Part shown: positions 1-11,232 of the stretch, one piece after another
Layout: each line of letters begins with the position of its first letter
How positions within the stretch are numbered: position 1 is the stretch's first letter
Source: Rhizobium sp. ICMP 5592
GTDB lineage: Bacteria; Pseudomonadota; Alphaproteobacteria; Rhizobiales; Rhizobiaceae
NCBI RefSeq assembly: GCF_009498525.1
Contig: NZ_QSNT01000007.1
Coordinates: 162,299-226,298, forward strand
Direction: 5' to 3'
Length of the DNA: 64,000 nt
Translations under genes and position numbers: made by a program
Notes under the pieces: generated by a model
What the model saw: the letters and a program-made list of their open reading frames with translations, nothing else
The model's database searches: none
Told to the model about the DNA's origin: nothing

Positions 1-1173
1 CTGATGCTGGCCGGGCTTGAACGTGTGCCGGCGGAATATTGGCTGATGGCCGGCGGCCTTGGCATGCGCCCCGCCTCCGTCTTCCGTTTCATTGAATGGC
101 CGGTGCTGCGCGGCCTCATCCCCGGTATCGCCGGCCTGATCTTCATGCTCTGCGCCACCAGCTTTACGCTGGTGCTGACGCTGGGCGGCGGCCCGGCGGC
201 CACCACGATCGAAGTGGCCATCTACCAGGCGCTACGCTTCGATTTCGATCCCGGTCGCGCCGTCACGCTGTCGCTGCTGCAAATCGTCGTCACCGCCGCC
301 ATTCTCGGTGCCATGACACTAATGCCGGCACCGGACGATCACGGATTGACGAGCGGCCGCGCAACACGGCGGGTCGACGGAACATTGCCTGCCGCGAGAT
401 GGACCGACGGCGCGCTGCTGTTGCTTGCCACTCTGTTCATCGGCCTGCCGCTCGCCTCGGTCGTCGTTACCGGCTTCAAGGCCGATCTTCTGAAGCTCGT
501 CAGCCAGACGATCTTCTTACAGGCGACGTTCACCAGCCTCGCTATCGCCCTTGCCGCCGGTCTTCTGGCGGTGCTGACCTCCTTCGCCATTGTCCGCGCC
601 CGCTCGACCATATCGGCCGAGCGCCGGAAAACACCCGGCCTGCGCGGGATCACCATCTGTTTGAGCGGCACCTCCTCGCTGGTCCTGCTCCTGCCGCCGA
701 TCGTGCTGGCGACCGGATGGTTCCTGGCGCTGCGGCCTCTCGGCGACCCCGCCCGCTTCGCCGCCTTGCTGATCATCGTCATCAATGCCCTGATGGCGCT
801 GCCCTTCGTTATCCGCGTCATCGAACCGGCCTATATCATTCATCGCCGCCGCACGGAGCGCCTGGCTGCCAGCCTCGGGCTTCAGGGCGCGGCACGGCTG
901 CGGCTGATCGACTGGCCAGGCCTGCGCAAACCCTTCTTCACAGCGCTTTCCTTTGCCATGGCGCTGTCGCTTGGTGACCTCGGCGCTGTGGCTCTTTTCG
1001 GTTCCGACAGCCTGATGACCCTGCCCTGGCTGGTCTACAGCAAGCTCGGCAGCTATCGCACCAACGATGCCGACGGGCTTGCTTTCATCCTGGGGCTGGT
1101 ATGTCTTCTGCTGACCATTGCCGGCACGGCCGGACAGGGCAGGCACGGGGATGAAGGCAGGCGGAATGACTGA
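1..1173 (+). CDS. thiP: Thiamine/TPP ABC transporter permease ThiP (5' end outside window)
   Basis: Inner-membrane permease of a thiamine or thiamine-pyrophosphate importer. The frame is already open at base 1, so only about 390 C-terminal residues are here; ThiP proteins usually have a little over 500. The segment is a chain of hydrophobic helices. It carries two EAA-type cytoplasmic loops, one near residue 30 (IEWPVLRGLIPG) and one near residue 305 (IDWPGLRKPFF), as expected for the two-repeat ThiP architecture in which one chain forms both permease halves. The stop overlaps the start of the downstream ATPase by 8 bases, which shows translational coupling. A TPP riboswitch is often found ahead of thiBPQ operons, but that position lies upstream of this window. 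The thiamine assignment rests mainly on this fused two-repeat form next to a ThiQ-like ATPase; a related iron- or spermidine-type permease is less likely. Confidence 0.85.
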   Translation: MMLAGLERVPAEYWLMAGGLGMRPASVFRFIEWPVLRGLIPGIAGLIFMLCATSFTLVLTLGGGPAATTIEVAIYQALRFDFDPGRAVTLSLLQIVVTAAILGAMTLMPAPDDHGLTSGRATRRVDGTLPAARWTDGALLLLATLFIGLPLASVVVTGFKADLLKLVSQTIFLQATFTSLAIALAAGLLAVLTSFAIVRARSTISAERRKTPGLRGITICLSGTSSLVLLLPPIVLATGWFLALRPLGDPARFAALLIIVINALMALPFVIRVIEPAYIIHRRRTERLAASLGLQGAARLRLIDWPGLRKPFFTALSFAMALSLGDLGAVALFGSDSLMTLPWLVYSKLGSYRTNDADGLAFILGLVCLLLTIAGTAGQGRHGDEGRRND

Positions 1174-1894
1174 CGGGCAAGACATGGCGGAACGGAGCAT
1201 CGCGATGGCGGGCGTCGAGCTGCGGCTCGGCACGCATGATTTCCGCTTCGACTGCAATTTGCCGCAAGGCAAGATCATCGCCGTCACCGGCCCTTCCGGA
1301 TCGGGCAAGTCGACCTTTCTCAATCTGCTCGCCGGCTTCGAGACACCGGACCGTGGCCGCATCCTGCTGGCCGGGCAGGACGCCACAGGCCTGCATCCCT
1401 CGGAGCGGCCGGTGTCGCTGGTCTTCCAGGATAACAACCTCTTCGCCCATCTCGATCTGTTCACCAATGTCGGACTCGGCATGAACCCGTCACTGAAGCT
1501 TTCGACAGGGGACCGGAAACGGATCTCCGAGGCGCTCGCGCGCGTCGGCCTTGCCGGTTTCGAGCGGCGCAAACCGGGCACGCTGTCCGGCGGCGAGCGG
1601 CAACGTGCCGCTTTCGCCCGGGCGCTGGTGCGCGACAAGCCGATCCTGCTGCTCGACGAACCCTTTGCCGCCCTCGATCCCGGCCTGCGCTCCGGCATGG
1701 CCGAGCTTCTGACCGCGCTCCACCGCGAAACCGGCAATACGGTGCTGATCGTCTCTCATGATCCGTTGGAGGTGCGGCGCCTTGCCGATCACGCCATCTT
1801 CATCGACGGCGGTGCGATCCGGCTTTCGGCCCCCATCAACCGCTTTCTGACGCAGGATGGCATCCCGGCGCTGACCACATTTTTACAACATTAG
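1166..1894 (+). CDS. thiQ: Thiamine/TPP ABC transporter ATP-binding protein ThiQ
   Basis: Cytoplasmic ATPase that powers thiamine/TPP import with ThiP. The chosen ATG gives 242 residues, overlaps the thiP stop by 8 bases and follows a purine-rich AGGCAGG stretch. Walker A is GPSGSGKST at residues 42-50, the Q-loop lies in VFQDNNLFAHL near 87, the ABC signature LSGGERQR is at 140-147, Walker B ILLLDEP at 160-166 and the switch histidine is in SHD near 198. The compact length without a C-terminal regulatory domain fits ThiQ rather than the longer MalK/PotA-type ATPases. It is the last gene of the operon; no clear terminator hairpin follows. The motifs make the ABC ATPase role certain, and the substrate is inferred from the partner permease. 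Confidence 0.88.
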   Translation: MTDGQDMAERSIAMAGVELRLGTHDFRFDCNLPQGKIIAVTGPSGSGKSTFLNLLAGFETPDRGRILLAGQDATGLHPSERPVSLVFQDNNLFAHLDLFTNVGLGMNPSLKLSTGDRKRISEALARVGLAGFERRKPGTLSGGERQRAAFARALVRDKPILLLDEPFAALDPGLRSGMAELLTALHRETGNTVLIVSHDPLEVRRLADHAIFIDGGAIRLSAPINRFLTQDGIPALTTFLQH

Positions 1895-2164
1895 GCGCAA
1901 TGCAGCATTTCAGCGGCGATTTTGCCTTAATTTCGTCGCGGCATCCGGCTGAAAGTCCTGGTAAATGCTTGCCAAAATACAACGCAGTCACAATTAAGCG
2001 GAGTCTCGCTATGCAACGGCTGCCGAAATCGGCTACAGCAAAAGCTTGGATCATCCGGTTGAACTCAGGTGTGATCGCGATGAATGCAATCTTAGACAAC
2101 ACACGGCTATGATCGGCCGAGTCATGATCAAGCAAGTTTGGCGCCCAGCCAGTATGGCAGCGAA

Positions 2165-3697
2165 ATGAGTGGGATACAGGCACTGAAGCAGAGCAAGCAC
2201 GCGGGACGAAGGATCAGTGCGACTACCGCGGCCCATGCGCGCCGCTTCGCTCTCGTCTTTCTCGCCGCGACGGTGCTCAACAGCTGCCAGTCGGTGATGG
2301 ACCAGTCCTATCAGCCGAACGTGTCACCTTCCGCCAATCCGCAGATCGTTTCCGAAGTGCAGAAGAACGATCCGCGCGCGCAGATGGGCGCCCGCGAACA
2401 TCCCCGCATTCTGGCGAGCTATGGCGGTGAGTACAAGGATGCCAAGACCGAGCGCCTCGTCGCCCGCATCGCCGGCGCGCTCACCAGCGTCTCGGAAAAT
2501 CCGCAGCAGTCCTACCGCATCACCATCCTGAATTCGCCCTCGATCAACGCCTTTGCGCTGCCCGGCGGCTATCTCTACGTCACGCGCGGCCTGCTGGCTC
2601 TTGCCAACGACGCCTCGGAAGTCGCCGCCGTGCTGTCGCACGAGATGGCGCACGTCACCGCCAATCACGGCATCGAGCGCCAGAAGCGCGAAGAGGCCGA
2701 GGTCATCGCCAGCCGCGTCGTCGCCGAGGTCCTGTCGAGCGATCTCGCCGGCAAACAGGCGCTCGCCCGCGGCAAGCTGCGGCTCGCCGCCTTTTCGCGC
2801 CAGCAAGAGCTGCAGGCCGACGAGATCGGCATCCGCACGCTCGGCCAGGCCGGCTACGACCCCTATGCGGCCGCTCGCTTCCTCAATGCGATGGAAGACT
2901 ACAGCCGCTTCATGACGGCCAATTCCGACGCCGACCAGAGCCTGGACTTCCTGTCGAGCCATCCGAGCACGCCGCAGCGCATCGATCTTGCCAAGGCGCA
3001 TGCCCGCGAATTCGGCGAGGAAGGCAAGGTCGGCGACGCCGGACGCGATTACTATCTCAACGGCATCGATGGCCTGCTCTATGGCGATAGCCCAGAGGAA
3101 GGCTATGTGCGCGGCCAGACCTTCCTGCATGGCGGGCTCGGCATCCGCTTCGACGTGCCGCCTGATTTCCGCATCGACAACAAGGTCGAGGCGGTCATGG
3201 CGACAGGTCCAGGCGATATCGCCGTCCGCTTCGACGGCGTTGCCGACAGCCAGAACCAGAACCTGACGAACTATATTTCCAGCGGCTGGGTCACCGGCCT
3301 CGACCCGACATCGATCAAGCCGATCACGGTCAACGGCATGGAAGCAGCAACCGCGCGCGCCTCGGCCGACCGCTGGGATTTCGATGTCACCGTCGTGCGC
3401 GACCGCGCGCAGATCTTCCGCTTCCTGACGGCGGTGCCGAAGGGCAGCATCACACAGCTCGAGCAGACGGCCGATGTGCTGCGCTCAAGCTTCCGGCATA
3501 TGACACCGGAGGAAGCCTCATCTCTGAAGCCGCTGCGCGTGCGCGTCGTCACCGTCAAGGCGGGAGACACCACGACCACGCTTGCCGCCCGGATGATGGG
3601 CACCGACCGCAAGCTCGATCTGTTCAAGCTGATCAATGCAATGCCGACCGGCGCGTCGATCGCGCCCGGCGACAGGGTCAAGATTATCTCTGAATAG
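2165..3697 (+). CDS. M48-family zinc metalloprotease lipoprotein with LysM-like C-terminus
   Basis: Probable periplasmic, membrane-anchored quality-control protease of the BepA/LoiP type. The N-terminus has a hydrophobic stretch ending in a lipobox-like LNSC with the cysteine at residue 41 of the 510-residue product. The zinc motif HEMAH is at residues 159-163 and the third ligand is probably the Glu of LQADE near 216. The last 60 residues contain VKAGDTTTTLAARMMG, resembling the start of a LysM or peptidoglycan-binding module. I chose the ATG at 2165; a TTG nine codons upstream is also possible, and the ribosome-binding site is weak for both. The gene is monocistronic, with 270 bases of unexplained sequence upstream and a palindromic repeat downstream that it shares with the convergent rpoH2. 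Family assignment is secure; the substrate is unknown. Confidence 0.85.
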   Translation: MSGIQALKQSKHAGRRISATTAAHARRFALVFLAATVLNSCQSVMDQSYQPNVSPSANPQIVSEVQKNDPRAQMGAREHPRILASYGGEYKDAKTERLVARIAGALTSVSENPQQSYRITILNSPSINAFALPGGYLYVTRGLLALANDASEVAAVLSHEMAHVTANHGIERQKREEAEVIASRVVAEVLSSDLAGKQALARGKLRLAAFSRQQELQADEIGIRTLGQAGYDPYAAARFLNAMEDYSRFMTANSDADQSLDFLSSHPSTPQRIDLAKAHAREFGEEGKVGDAGRDYYLNGIDGLLYGDSPEEGYVRGQTFLHGGLGIRFDVPPDFRIDNKVEAVMATGPGDIAVRFDGVADSQNQNLTNYISSGWVTGLDPTSIKPITVNGMEAATARASADRWDFDVTVVRDRAQIFRFLTAVPKGSITQLEQTADVLRSSFRHMTPEEASSLKPLRVRVVTVKAGDTTTTLAARMMGTDRKLDLFKLINAMPTGASIAPGDRVKIISE

Positions 3698-3711
3698 GAA
3701 AAAAGCGGCTT

Positions 3712-3851
3712 CGCCCCAACGGGGAGAAGGCGCGCGGCGGGCGCGGGCTGTTGGGCATCAGACTGTGCCCTCAACCTGCGCCAAAGGCGTTGGAGACGAA
3801 CGCTCCTCGTCCCGTTGTTGCCCCCGGCACCTTCTCCCCGAGGGGAGAAGG
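3712..3851. repeat. RIME-like intergenic palindromic repeat (copy A)
   Basis: The sequence between the convergent protease and rpoH2 genes starts with a GGGGAGAAGG arm and ends with a perfect palindrome at 3830-3851 (CCTTCTCCCC / GGGGAGAAGG around a short centre). The same arm sequence recurs in copy B at 15230-15377. This matches the Rhizobium-specific intergenic mosaic elements known from many rhizobial chromosomes. The distal palindrome stops three bases short of the rpoH2 stop codon and could act as a transcript-end hairpin. Confidence 0.7.
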
Positions 3852-3854
3852 ATT

Positions 3855-4727
3855 TCACGCATAGCTTGCCATGCGTGGATCGGCATCGACCAGGGCGCTG
3901 CGGAGCTTCTCCATGGCGCGGCTTTCGATCTGACGGACACGTTCCTTGGAAATGCCGAGATCGGCGCCAAGCTCTTCAAGCGTCGCGCCGTCCTCCACCA
4001 GGCGGCGGGCGCGGATAATTTTCATTTCGCGTTCGTTCAGATGCTTCAGCGCGGAAGCGAGCCAGACGCGGCGGCGTTCGCCGTCGATCATGTTGGAAAC
4101 CTGCTCGTCCGGCAAAGGCTCGTCGCTGATCAGGAAATCCATGCGCTCGGCACTTTCGGCGTCGCCGGATATCGATGGCGCCTGCAGGGAGGCATCATTG
4201 CTGGAAAGACGGGCGTCCATGGTCTGCACGTCGACGAGGCTGACCCCCAGGGCGACGGCGATTTCCTCATGGATGGATTGCACCGTCACGTTGGTATCGC
4301 CCCTGGCGAGCTTGGCGCGCAGGCGGCGGAGGTTGAAAAACAGTGCCTTCTGGGCCGAGCTCGTGCCGCCGCGCACGATCGACCAGTTTCGCAGGATGTA
4401 ATCCTGGATCGAGGCGCGGATCCACCAGCTTGCATAAGTGGAAAATCGCACCTCCCGCTCCGGCTCGAACCTTGCCGCCGCTTCTAGGAGCCCTACATAA
4501 CCTTCCTGTACAAGGTCGCTCATCGGCAGGCCGAAATTGCGGAATTTCCCCGCCATGGAAATCACCAGGCGCATATGGGCGGTTGCGATCTTGTTGCGGG
4601 CGCTGCGATCCTCGTGATCCTTCCAGCGGATGGCCAGATCGTGCTCTTCGTCACGGGCGAGATAGGGAGCCGCCATCGCGATCTTTATCATGCGCCGATC
4701 TGCAGACATATTCTTCATATGCATCAT
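3855..4727 (-). CDS. rpoH2: RNA polymerase sigma-32 factor RpoH2
   Basis: Alternative sigma factor of the RpoH group, about 290 residues. Region 2 contains the core-binding and melting segment RFSTYASWWIRASIQDYI; the RpoH-specific box QKALFFNLRRLR follows; region 4 ends with a helix-turn-helix, LGISKERVRQIESRAMEKLR. Several in-frame ATGs cluster at the start (4733, 4727, 4724). I chose 4727 because AGGGAG lies about seven bases ahead of it. Rhizobia carry two or more RpoH paralogues; rpoH2 is controlled by the EcfG/RpoE-type general stress sigma factor in R. etli and Sinorhizobium. That agrees with the GGAAC-N16-CGTT signature at 5076-5052. The interval from promoter to start is long (about 320 nt). 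RpoH2 versus RpoH1 is inferred from the promoter and from the CarD neighbourhood. Confidence 0.88.
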   Translation of the reverse strand: MMHMKNMSADRRMIKIAMAAPYLARDEEHDLAIRWKDHEDRSARNKIATAHMRLVISMAGKFRNFGLPMSDLVQEGYVGLLEAAARFEPEREVRFSTYASWWIRASIQDYILRNWSIVRGGTSSAQKALFFNLRRLRAKLARGDTNVTVQSIHEEIAVALGVSLVDVQTMDARLSSNDASLQAPSISGDAESAERMDFLISDEPLPDEQVSNMIDGERRRVWLASALKHLNEREMKIIRARRLVEDGATLEELGADLGISKERVRQIESRAMEKLRSALVDADPRMASYA

Positions 4728-5051
4728 GTGCATCTCCCTAAATTCGGCCTCAAAATCATCTCTGTGCCGCGGGTCGACGAAAAAGGCAGCAAACATCGTT
4801 TCCGAACATTGCTGCGCGGATGAAAAGCTATGAATGGAATGCGATTGGAGACCGATGTCCGAATAACCGGACGATCGGTTACCGGTCTAATTCAATGTCA
4901 TCGAAACAACCTGGCGAAGGAAATACCTTTCGATCGCTGGGAAATTTCCTGTCAAAATGCATCGGCCGGTCCTCATGAGCGTCAGGGGAACGGCTGGTCC
5001 GAGAAATCACTCCACGAGAAAAACTCACACCAGCCGCAAACACCAGGCCTA

Positions 5052-5076
5052 AACGCAGCAGACGGCAAAAGGTTCC
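5052..5076 (-). promoter_or_regulatory. EcfG/RpoE2-type general stress promoter for rpoH2
   Basis: On the minus strand, GGAAC (5076-5072) is followed by exactly 16 bases and CGTT (5055-5052). This is the full consensus used by the EcfG general stress sigma factor of alphaproteobacteria. It sits five bases past the carD terminator, points at rpoH2 and lies about 325 bases from the rpoH2 start, so the transcript would have a long leader. Confidence 0.65.
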
Positions 5077-5080
5077 AAAG

Positions 5081-5110
5081 AAAAAACCCGGCACGACGGC
5101 CGGGTTTTTT
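5081..5110 (-). terminator. Rho-independent terminator of carD
   Basis: A perfect six-pair stem CCCGGC (5087-5092) / GCCGGG (5099-5104) with a six-base loop is flanked by A6 and T6. It can therefore terminate in both directions. It lies 26 bases beyond the carD stop and insulates carD from rpoH2. Confidence 0.85.
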
Positions 5111-5135
5111 GGAGGTGGTATTTTGGTTTTCGGCC

Positions 5136-5708
5136 TTATGCGGCTTCGTCCTGGGAATCGTCTTCTTCGACGACCTTGCCACGCTTCGGGCCTTTGTTCA
5201 GATTGGTCTCGACCAGGCGAACAGCCTCGGTTTCGGACATCTTGTTGACAGCGGCAATTTCGCGAGTCATGCGATCGAGCGCAGCTTCATAGAGCTGACG
5301 TTCGGAATAGGACTGCTCCGGCTGGTTCTCGGCGCGATAGAGATCGCGAACCACCTCGGCAATGGAAATCAGATCGCCGGAATTGATCTTGGCATCATAT
5401 TCCTGGGCGCGGCGCGACCACATGGTACGCTTGACGCGGGCCTTGCCCTGGACGACCTTCAGCGCCCGTTCGACGAAATCCGTCTCGGAAAGCTTACGCA
5501 TGCCAATGCTCATGGCCTTGGCCACAGGCACCTTCAGACGCATTTTGTCTTTTTCGAAGTCGATTACAAAAAGCTCAAGCTTCATGCCTGCGACTTCTTG
5601 CTCTTCAATCGCGGTGATCATACCAACGCCATGGGCGGGATATACGATCGATTCACCATTCTTGAAGCCATGGCGTGCTGCTGAAGGTTTTTTCTGCTGG
5701 GTCGTCAT
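5136..5708 (-). CDS. carD: CarD-family transcription regulator
   Basis: RNA-polymerase-binding regulator of the CarD/CdnL family, 190 residues. The N-terminal RNAP-interaction domain, with the conserved YPAHGVGMITAIEEQEV stretch near residues 23-39, is followed by an alpha-helical DNA-contacting region and an acidic tail (EEDDSQDEAA). The start at 5708 gives MTTQQKKPS; an upstream in-frame codon nine residues earlier is less likely. GGGAG lies somewhat far upstream and AAAAGA is adjacent, so the ribosome-binding site is only moderate. CarD/CdnL proteins stabilise open complexes, chiefly at rRNA and housekeeping promoters. It is downstream of fdxA on the same strand but separated by 398 bases, so it probably has its own promoter. 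A strong terminator follows. Confidence 0.9.
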   Translation of the reverse strand: MTTQQKKPSAARHGFKNGESIVYPAHGVGMITAIEEQEVAGMKLELFVIDFEKDKMRLKVPVAKAMSIGMRKLSETDFVERALKVVQGKARVKRTMWSRRAQEYDAKINSGDLISIAEVVRDLYRAENQPEQSYSERQLYEAALDRMTREIAAVNKMSETEAVRLVETNLNKGPKRGKVVEEDDSQDEAA

Positions 5709-6106
5709 TCTTTTCAAAAACTCCCTGTTACGCACCCGGTGAGGGCCGGGGCCGGGTCAGTCAGGCCCGGATGAGACGGAAGCACCGTCGGGGTGACTTC
5801 TTGCTGGTCCTGCCAGACGCATACAAAAAGAAATCCGTTCATCGCGATCCCCGACCCGACAACTCAAATCGTTGATATGTCAAGGAAACCGCGTACGGAT
5901 TGGTTATTTGCTTTCGTGATGGTTTGGGGCACGCGAAATGCCGCAGTGGATCAGTGTGAGGAAGCTATCACAAAAATCTGAGGAAATCAATAATTTGCTT
6001 TACACGCGCCAAAACGGCCACGTTGACCGCTCAGCAAGCCAACGGCGATGATTCGTCCAGTACCCTATCGACTACGCCCTTATCGATTGCCTGTCACGGC
6101 CTTCGA
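5709..6106. other. Intergenic region between fdxA and carD
   Basis: About 400 bases without a convincing gene. Next to carD lies a GC-rich stretch with repeated GGGCCGG/GGCCCGG words (about 5745-5775) that could fold into a hairpin. The remainder, AT-richer around 5870-6010, most likely holds the carD promoter. No recognised operator, riboswitch or RNA gene was found. Confidence 0.4.
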
Positions 6107-6445
6107 TCAGTCGCCGGAACCAGGATTGGCCGAGAAATATTTCTCGAACTTGCCTTCTTCGCCGTCCAGTTCCTTGGCGTCCGGCAGCGCGTCGCGCTTC
6201 ACCGTGATGTTCGGCCAGATCGCCGCGTAGTCCGCATTGATCTTCAGCCACTTGTCGAGGCCCGGCTCCGTATCGGGCTTGATCGCCTCGGCGGGACATT
6301 CCGGCTCGCAAACACCACAGTCGATACACTCGTCCGGATGGATGACAAGAAAATTCTCGCCTTCATAGAAGCAGTCGACCGGGCAGACTTCTACGCAGTC
6401 GGTGTATTTGCAGCGAACGCAATTGTCGGTCACGACATATGTCAT
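6107..6445 (-). CDS. fdxA: 7Fe ferredoxin FdxA
   Basis: Small cytoplasmic electron carrier of 112 residues holding one 3Fe-4S and one 4Fe-4S cluster. The first cysteine group is CVRCKYTDCVEVCPVDC (residues 9-25) and the second is CIDCGVCEPECP (about 40-51), followed by the long, cluster-free C-terminal extension typical of FdxA in proteobacteria. The start is well supported by TGGAG six bases ahead of the ATG. The gene lies in the common alphaproteobacterial order helicase - S4 protein - fdxA - carD. The physiological partner is not known for most members of the family. Confidence 0.93.
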   Translation of the reverse strand: MTYVVTDNCVRCKYTDCVEVCPVDCFYEGENFLVIHPDECIDCGVCEPECPAEAIKPDTEPGLDKWLKINADYAAIWPNITVKRDALPDAKELDGEEGKFEKYFSANPGSGD

Positions 6446-6656
6446 GAAGCACTCCAGGAATGACTCTCATTTTCCGTGGACGGGCAACCTGGAACGTCGC
6501 GCCTTTCCCTCGGAAGCCGGAACGGACAAGCGGATGTGCCAAGCACAAGCATGCCGCCCGGCCAAATTACCAACGGGTTGACCGTCAGGTATCCACTTTG
6601 ACGGCCAATTTCAAGGACAAACAATCCTGAAAGATCCTGGAGGGCGACAGAGTTTT

Positions 6657-7061
6657 CTATTCGTCGCCGGAGGTGAGCCGATCGATGGCGCGCCGTTCGC
6701 GTTTCGTTGGTCGTCCGCTGCCCGGCGAACGTAGTGCCTGCTCGAATGGCGTGAAGCGTTTTGTCTCGTCCGGCGGCGGCGTCAGGTCCTCGTAAAGCAG
6801 CTTCGCCTGCTCGAAAGGACCCCGGCGATCCCCCGGCAGTCGCACGATCAAAATGACGTCGCGCCGCTCCATCGCCAACTCTATACGGTCGCCCACCTTG
6901 ATGCCGTGGCTCGGCTGCGTGATCCGCTCGCCGTTCACCCGCACATTGCCCTTCTGGACGTATACCTGCGCGAGCGAACGGGATTTCAGCATGCGGGCAA
7001 AAAACAGCCACTTGTCGATGCGCTGTCGCGAACCGGAAGATGGCTGCTTTTCGTCCGTCAT
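6657..7061 (-). CDS. S4-domain RNA-binding protein (Hsp15/HslR-like)
   Basis: A 134-residue basic protein with an S4 RNA-binding fold at residues 13-75: RIDKWLFFARMLKSRSLAQ, then VNGERITQPSHGIKVGDRIEL. This is the arrangement in Hsp15/HslR, which binds 50S subunits carrying nascent chains during heat shock. The C-terminal 50 residues are charged and probably disordered. The stop of the helicase gene lies only three bases ahead of this start, so the two are translationally coupled in one operon. The ribosome-recycling role is inferred from Hsp15; in alphaproteobacteria it has not been tested for most members. Confidence 0.82.
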   Translation of the reverse strand: MTDEKQPSSGSRQRIDKWLFFARMLKSRSLAQVYVQKGNVRVNGERITQPSHGIKVGDRIELAMERRDVILIVRLPGDRRGPFEQAKLLYEDLTPPPDETKRFTPFEQALRSPGSGRPTKRERRAIDRLTSGDE

Positions 7062-7064
7062 GGC

Positions 7065-10247
<3,183 letters not shown>

Positions 10248-10444
10248 GGGCGAGAAACCACTGTCTTGCGATCAGCAAGCTCCCCAGGGAAGAGAAGAAG
10301 AGATGACGACCATATGTGACAAAGGCAAGACCTGAATCAAAAAACAACCGCCGCAACATTCGATTTCATAAATAACAAGCTCAACCAAAAGCTACATTAT
10401 CGCCACATCCCAGGCGAGTCCCAACGAGTCCGGAACAGCTTGAG

Positions 10445-10504
10445 AACGAATCGGCGACGAATCGCTGACTCCGAAGAGTTCTTATTTTGTTCACTACAAC
10501 ATAT
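10445..10504 (+). repeat. Bipartite GANTC repeat, copy 1
   Basis: AACGAATCGGCGACGAATCG begins at 10445. The second part, TTGTTCAC, begins 42 bases later at 10487 and is followed by a CAACATAT word. Three GANTC sites fall in the first part. Confidence 0.7.
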
Positions 10505-10700
10505 GGATTTCGATTCCTAGAGTCCCACCAAATGCTGAATCGTCTTTTCACCCGCCTTTTCCATGAAAAAGGAGTCAATCGGCTATTCGGCAGGAATCGG
10601 GATCACCTTGCGAAATATGGTTAACCATTTGTAAATATGGCGACTTCCTTCAGGAATCCGGCTCAGGAAAGCATCCCAGTAAGATTCGGGTCAAAGCCGG

Positions 10701-10766
10701 AACGAATCGGCGACGAATCACCGACTTCTTCGGATTCTGCCTTTGTTCTCCACAATATCTAGCGCA
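10701..10766 (+). repeat. Bipartite GANTC repeat, copy 2
   Basis: The first part at 10701 is identical to copy 1 over AACGAATCGGCGACGAATC. The second part, TTGTTCTC, starts at 10743, again an offset of 42, and is followed by CACAATATCTAGCG. The copy is preceded by CAAAGCCGG, shared with copy 3. Confidence 0.7.
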
Positions 10767-10916
10767 TTTACGAAGGAAGCACATAGGACTCCGGATGGTT
10801 GAAGCGCGAAATCGGCCCGAATCGAGGATTGCAATTAACCTTTAAGCGAAATCGAATAAAATAAATCAGTAAATTCTCGCGGGGATTGCATCCGTTAACA
10901 CCTCGACCAAAGCCGG

Positions 10917-10982
10917 AACGAATCGGCGACGAATCGCTGACTCCGACGTGTATCCCATTTGTTCACGGCTACATCTAGCGAT
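10917..10982 (+). repeat. Bipartite GANTC repeat, copy 3
   Basis: AACGAATCGGCGACGAATCG begins at 10917 and TTGTTCAC at 10959, offset 42. The following CTACATCTAGCG matches copy 2, and the preceding CCAAAGCCGG is shared with copies 2 and 4 in part. Three GANTC sites lie in the first part. Confidence 0.7.
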
Positions 10983-11170
10983 CGGACGAGAAAACCGATC
11001 CAGATGGAGAATGGGCTGACGGAGTGAACAAGCCAGAAAGAGTACGATTTTAACGATTTCGATCGATGAAGCACTACCTTGCGGCGATCGGGCCAATACC
11101 CACATGTCCGAAGGCAATCATCGTTTCGGGACCCAATCGCCCGCCTGCGTTAACCAAAGCCCAAATGCAG

Positions 11171-11232
11171 AACGAATCGCTGACGAATCGCGGACATGGC
11201 CGTCTTCCCGTTTCGTTCACCGCAACATATTG
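11171..11232 (+). repeat. Bipartite GANTC repeat, copy 4 (diverged)
   Basis: AACGAATCGCTGACGAATCG begins at 11171. The second part, TCGTTCAC, begins at 11213, preserving the offset of 42 and followed by CGCAACATAT as in copy 1. It is preceded by TTAACCAAAGCC. It has two GANTC sites 11 bases apart. Confidence 0.65.

Larger units (their letters stand above)
10416..11189. promoter_or_regulatory. Dense cluster of CcrM (GANTC) methylation sites
   Basis: GANTC sites start at 10416, 10426, 10448, 10459, 10467, 10512, 10520, 10537, 10572, 10594, 10654, 10683, 10704, 10715, 10733, 10787, 10819, 10920, 10931, 10939, 11174 and 11185. That is 22 sites in 774 bases. Random expectation is one per roughly 260-280 bases, so about three. 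Many neighbours are 10-11 bases apart, one helical turn. CcrM is the cell-cycle adenine methyltransferase of alphaproteobacteria. A regulatory or replication role is inference. Confidence 0.65.

Noticed and set aside
1900..2112. 70-codon open frame between thiQ and the M48 protease
   Set aside because: No ribosome-binding site and no recognisable features; the interval is more likely promoter sequence.
10487..10966. TTGTTCAC words as DnaA boxes proving an origin
   Set aside because: Each differs from the DnaA consensus at two positions, and no dnaA, hemE, parAB or repABC gene is nearby, so an origin call is not justified.
10445..11232. CRISPR array interpretation of the four repeats
   Set aside because: Only four copies at 216-256-base spacing with internal variation; CRISPR repeats are near-identical and 60-75 bases apart, and no cas genes are present.
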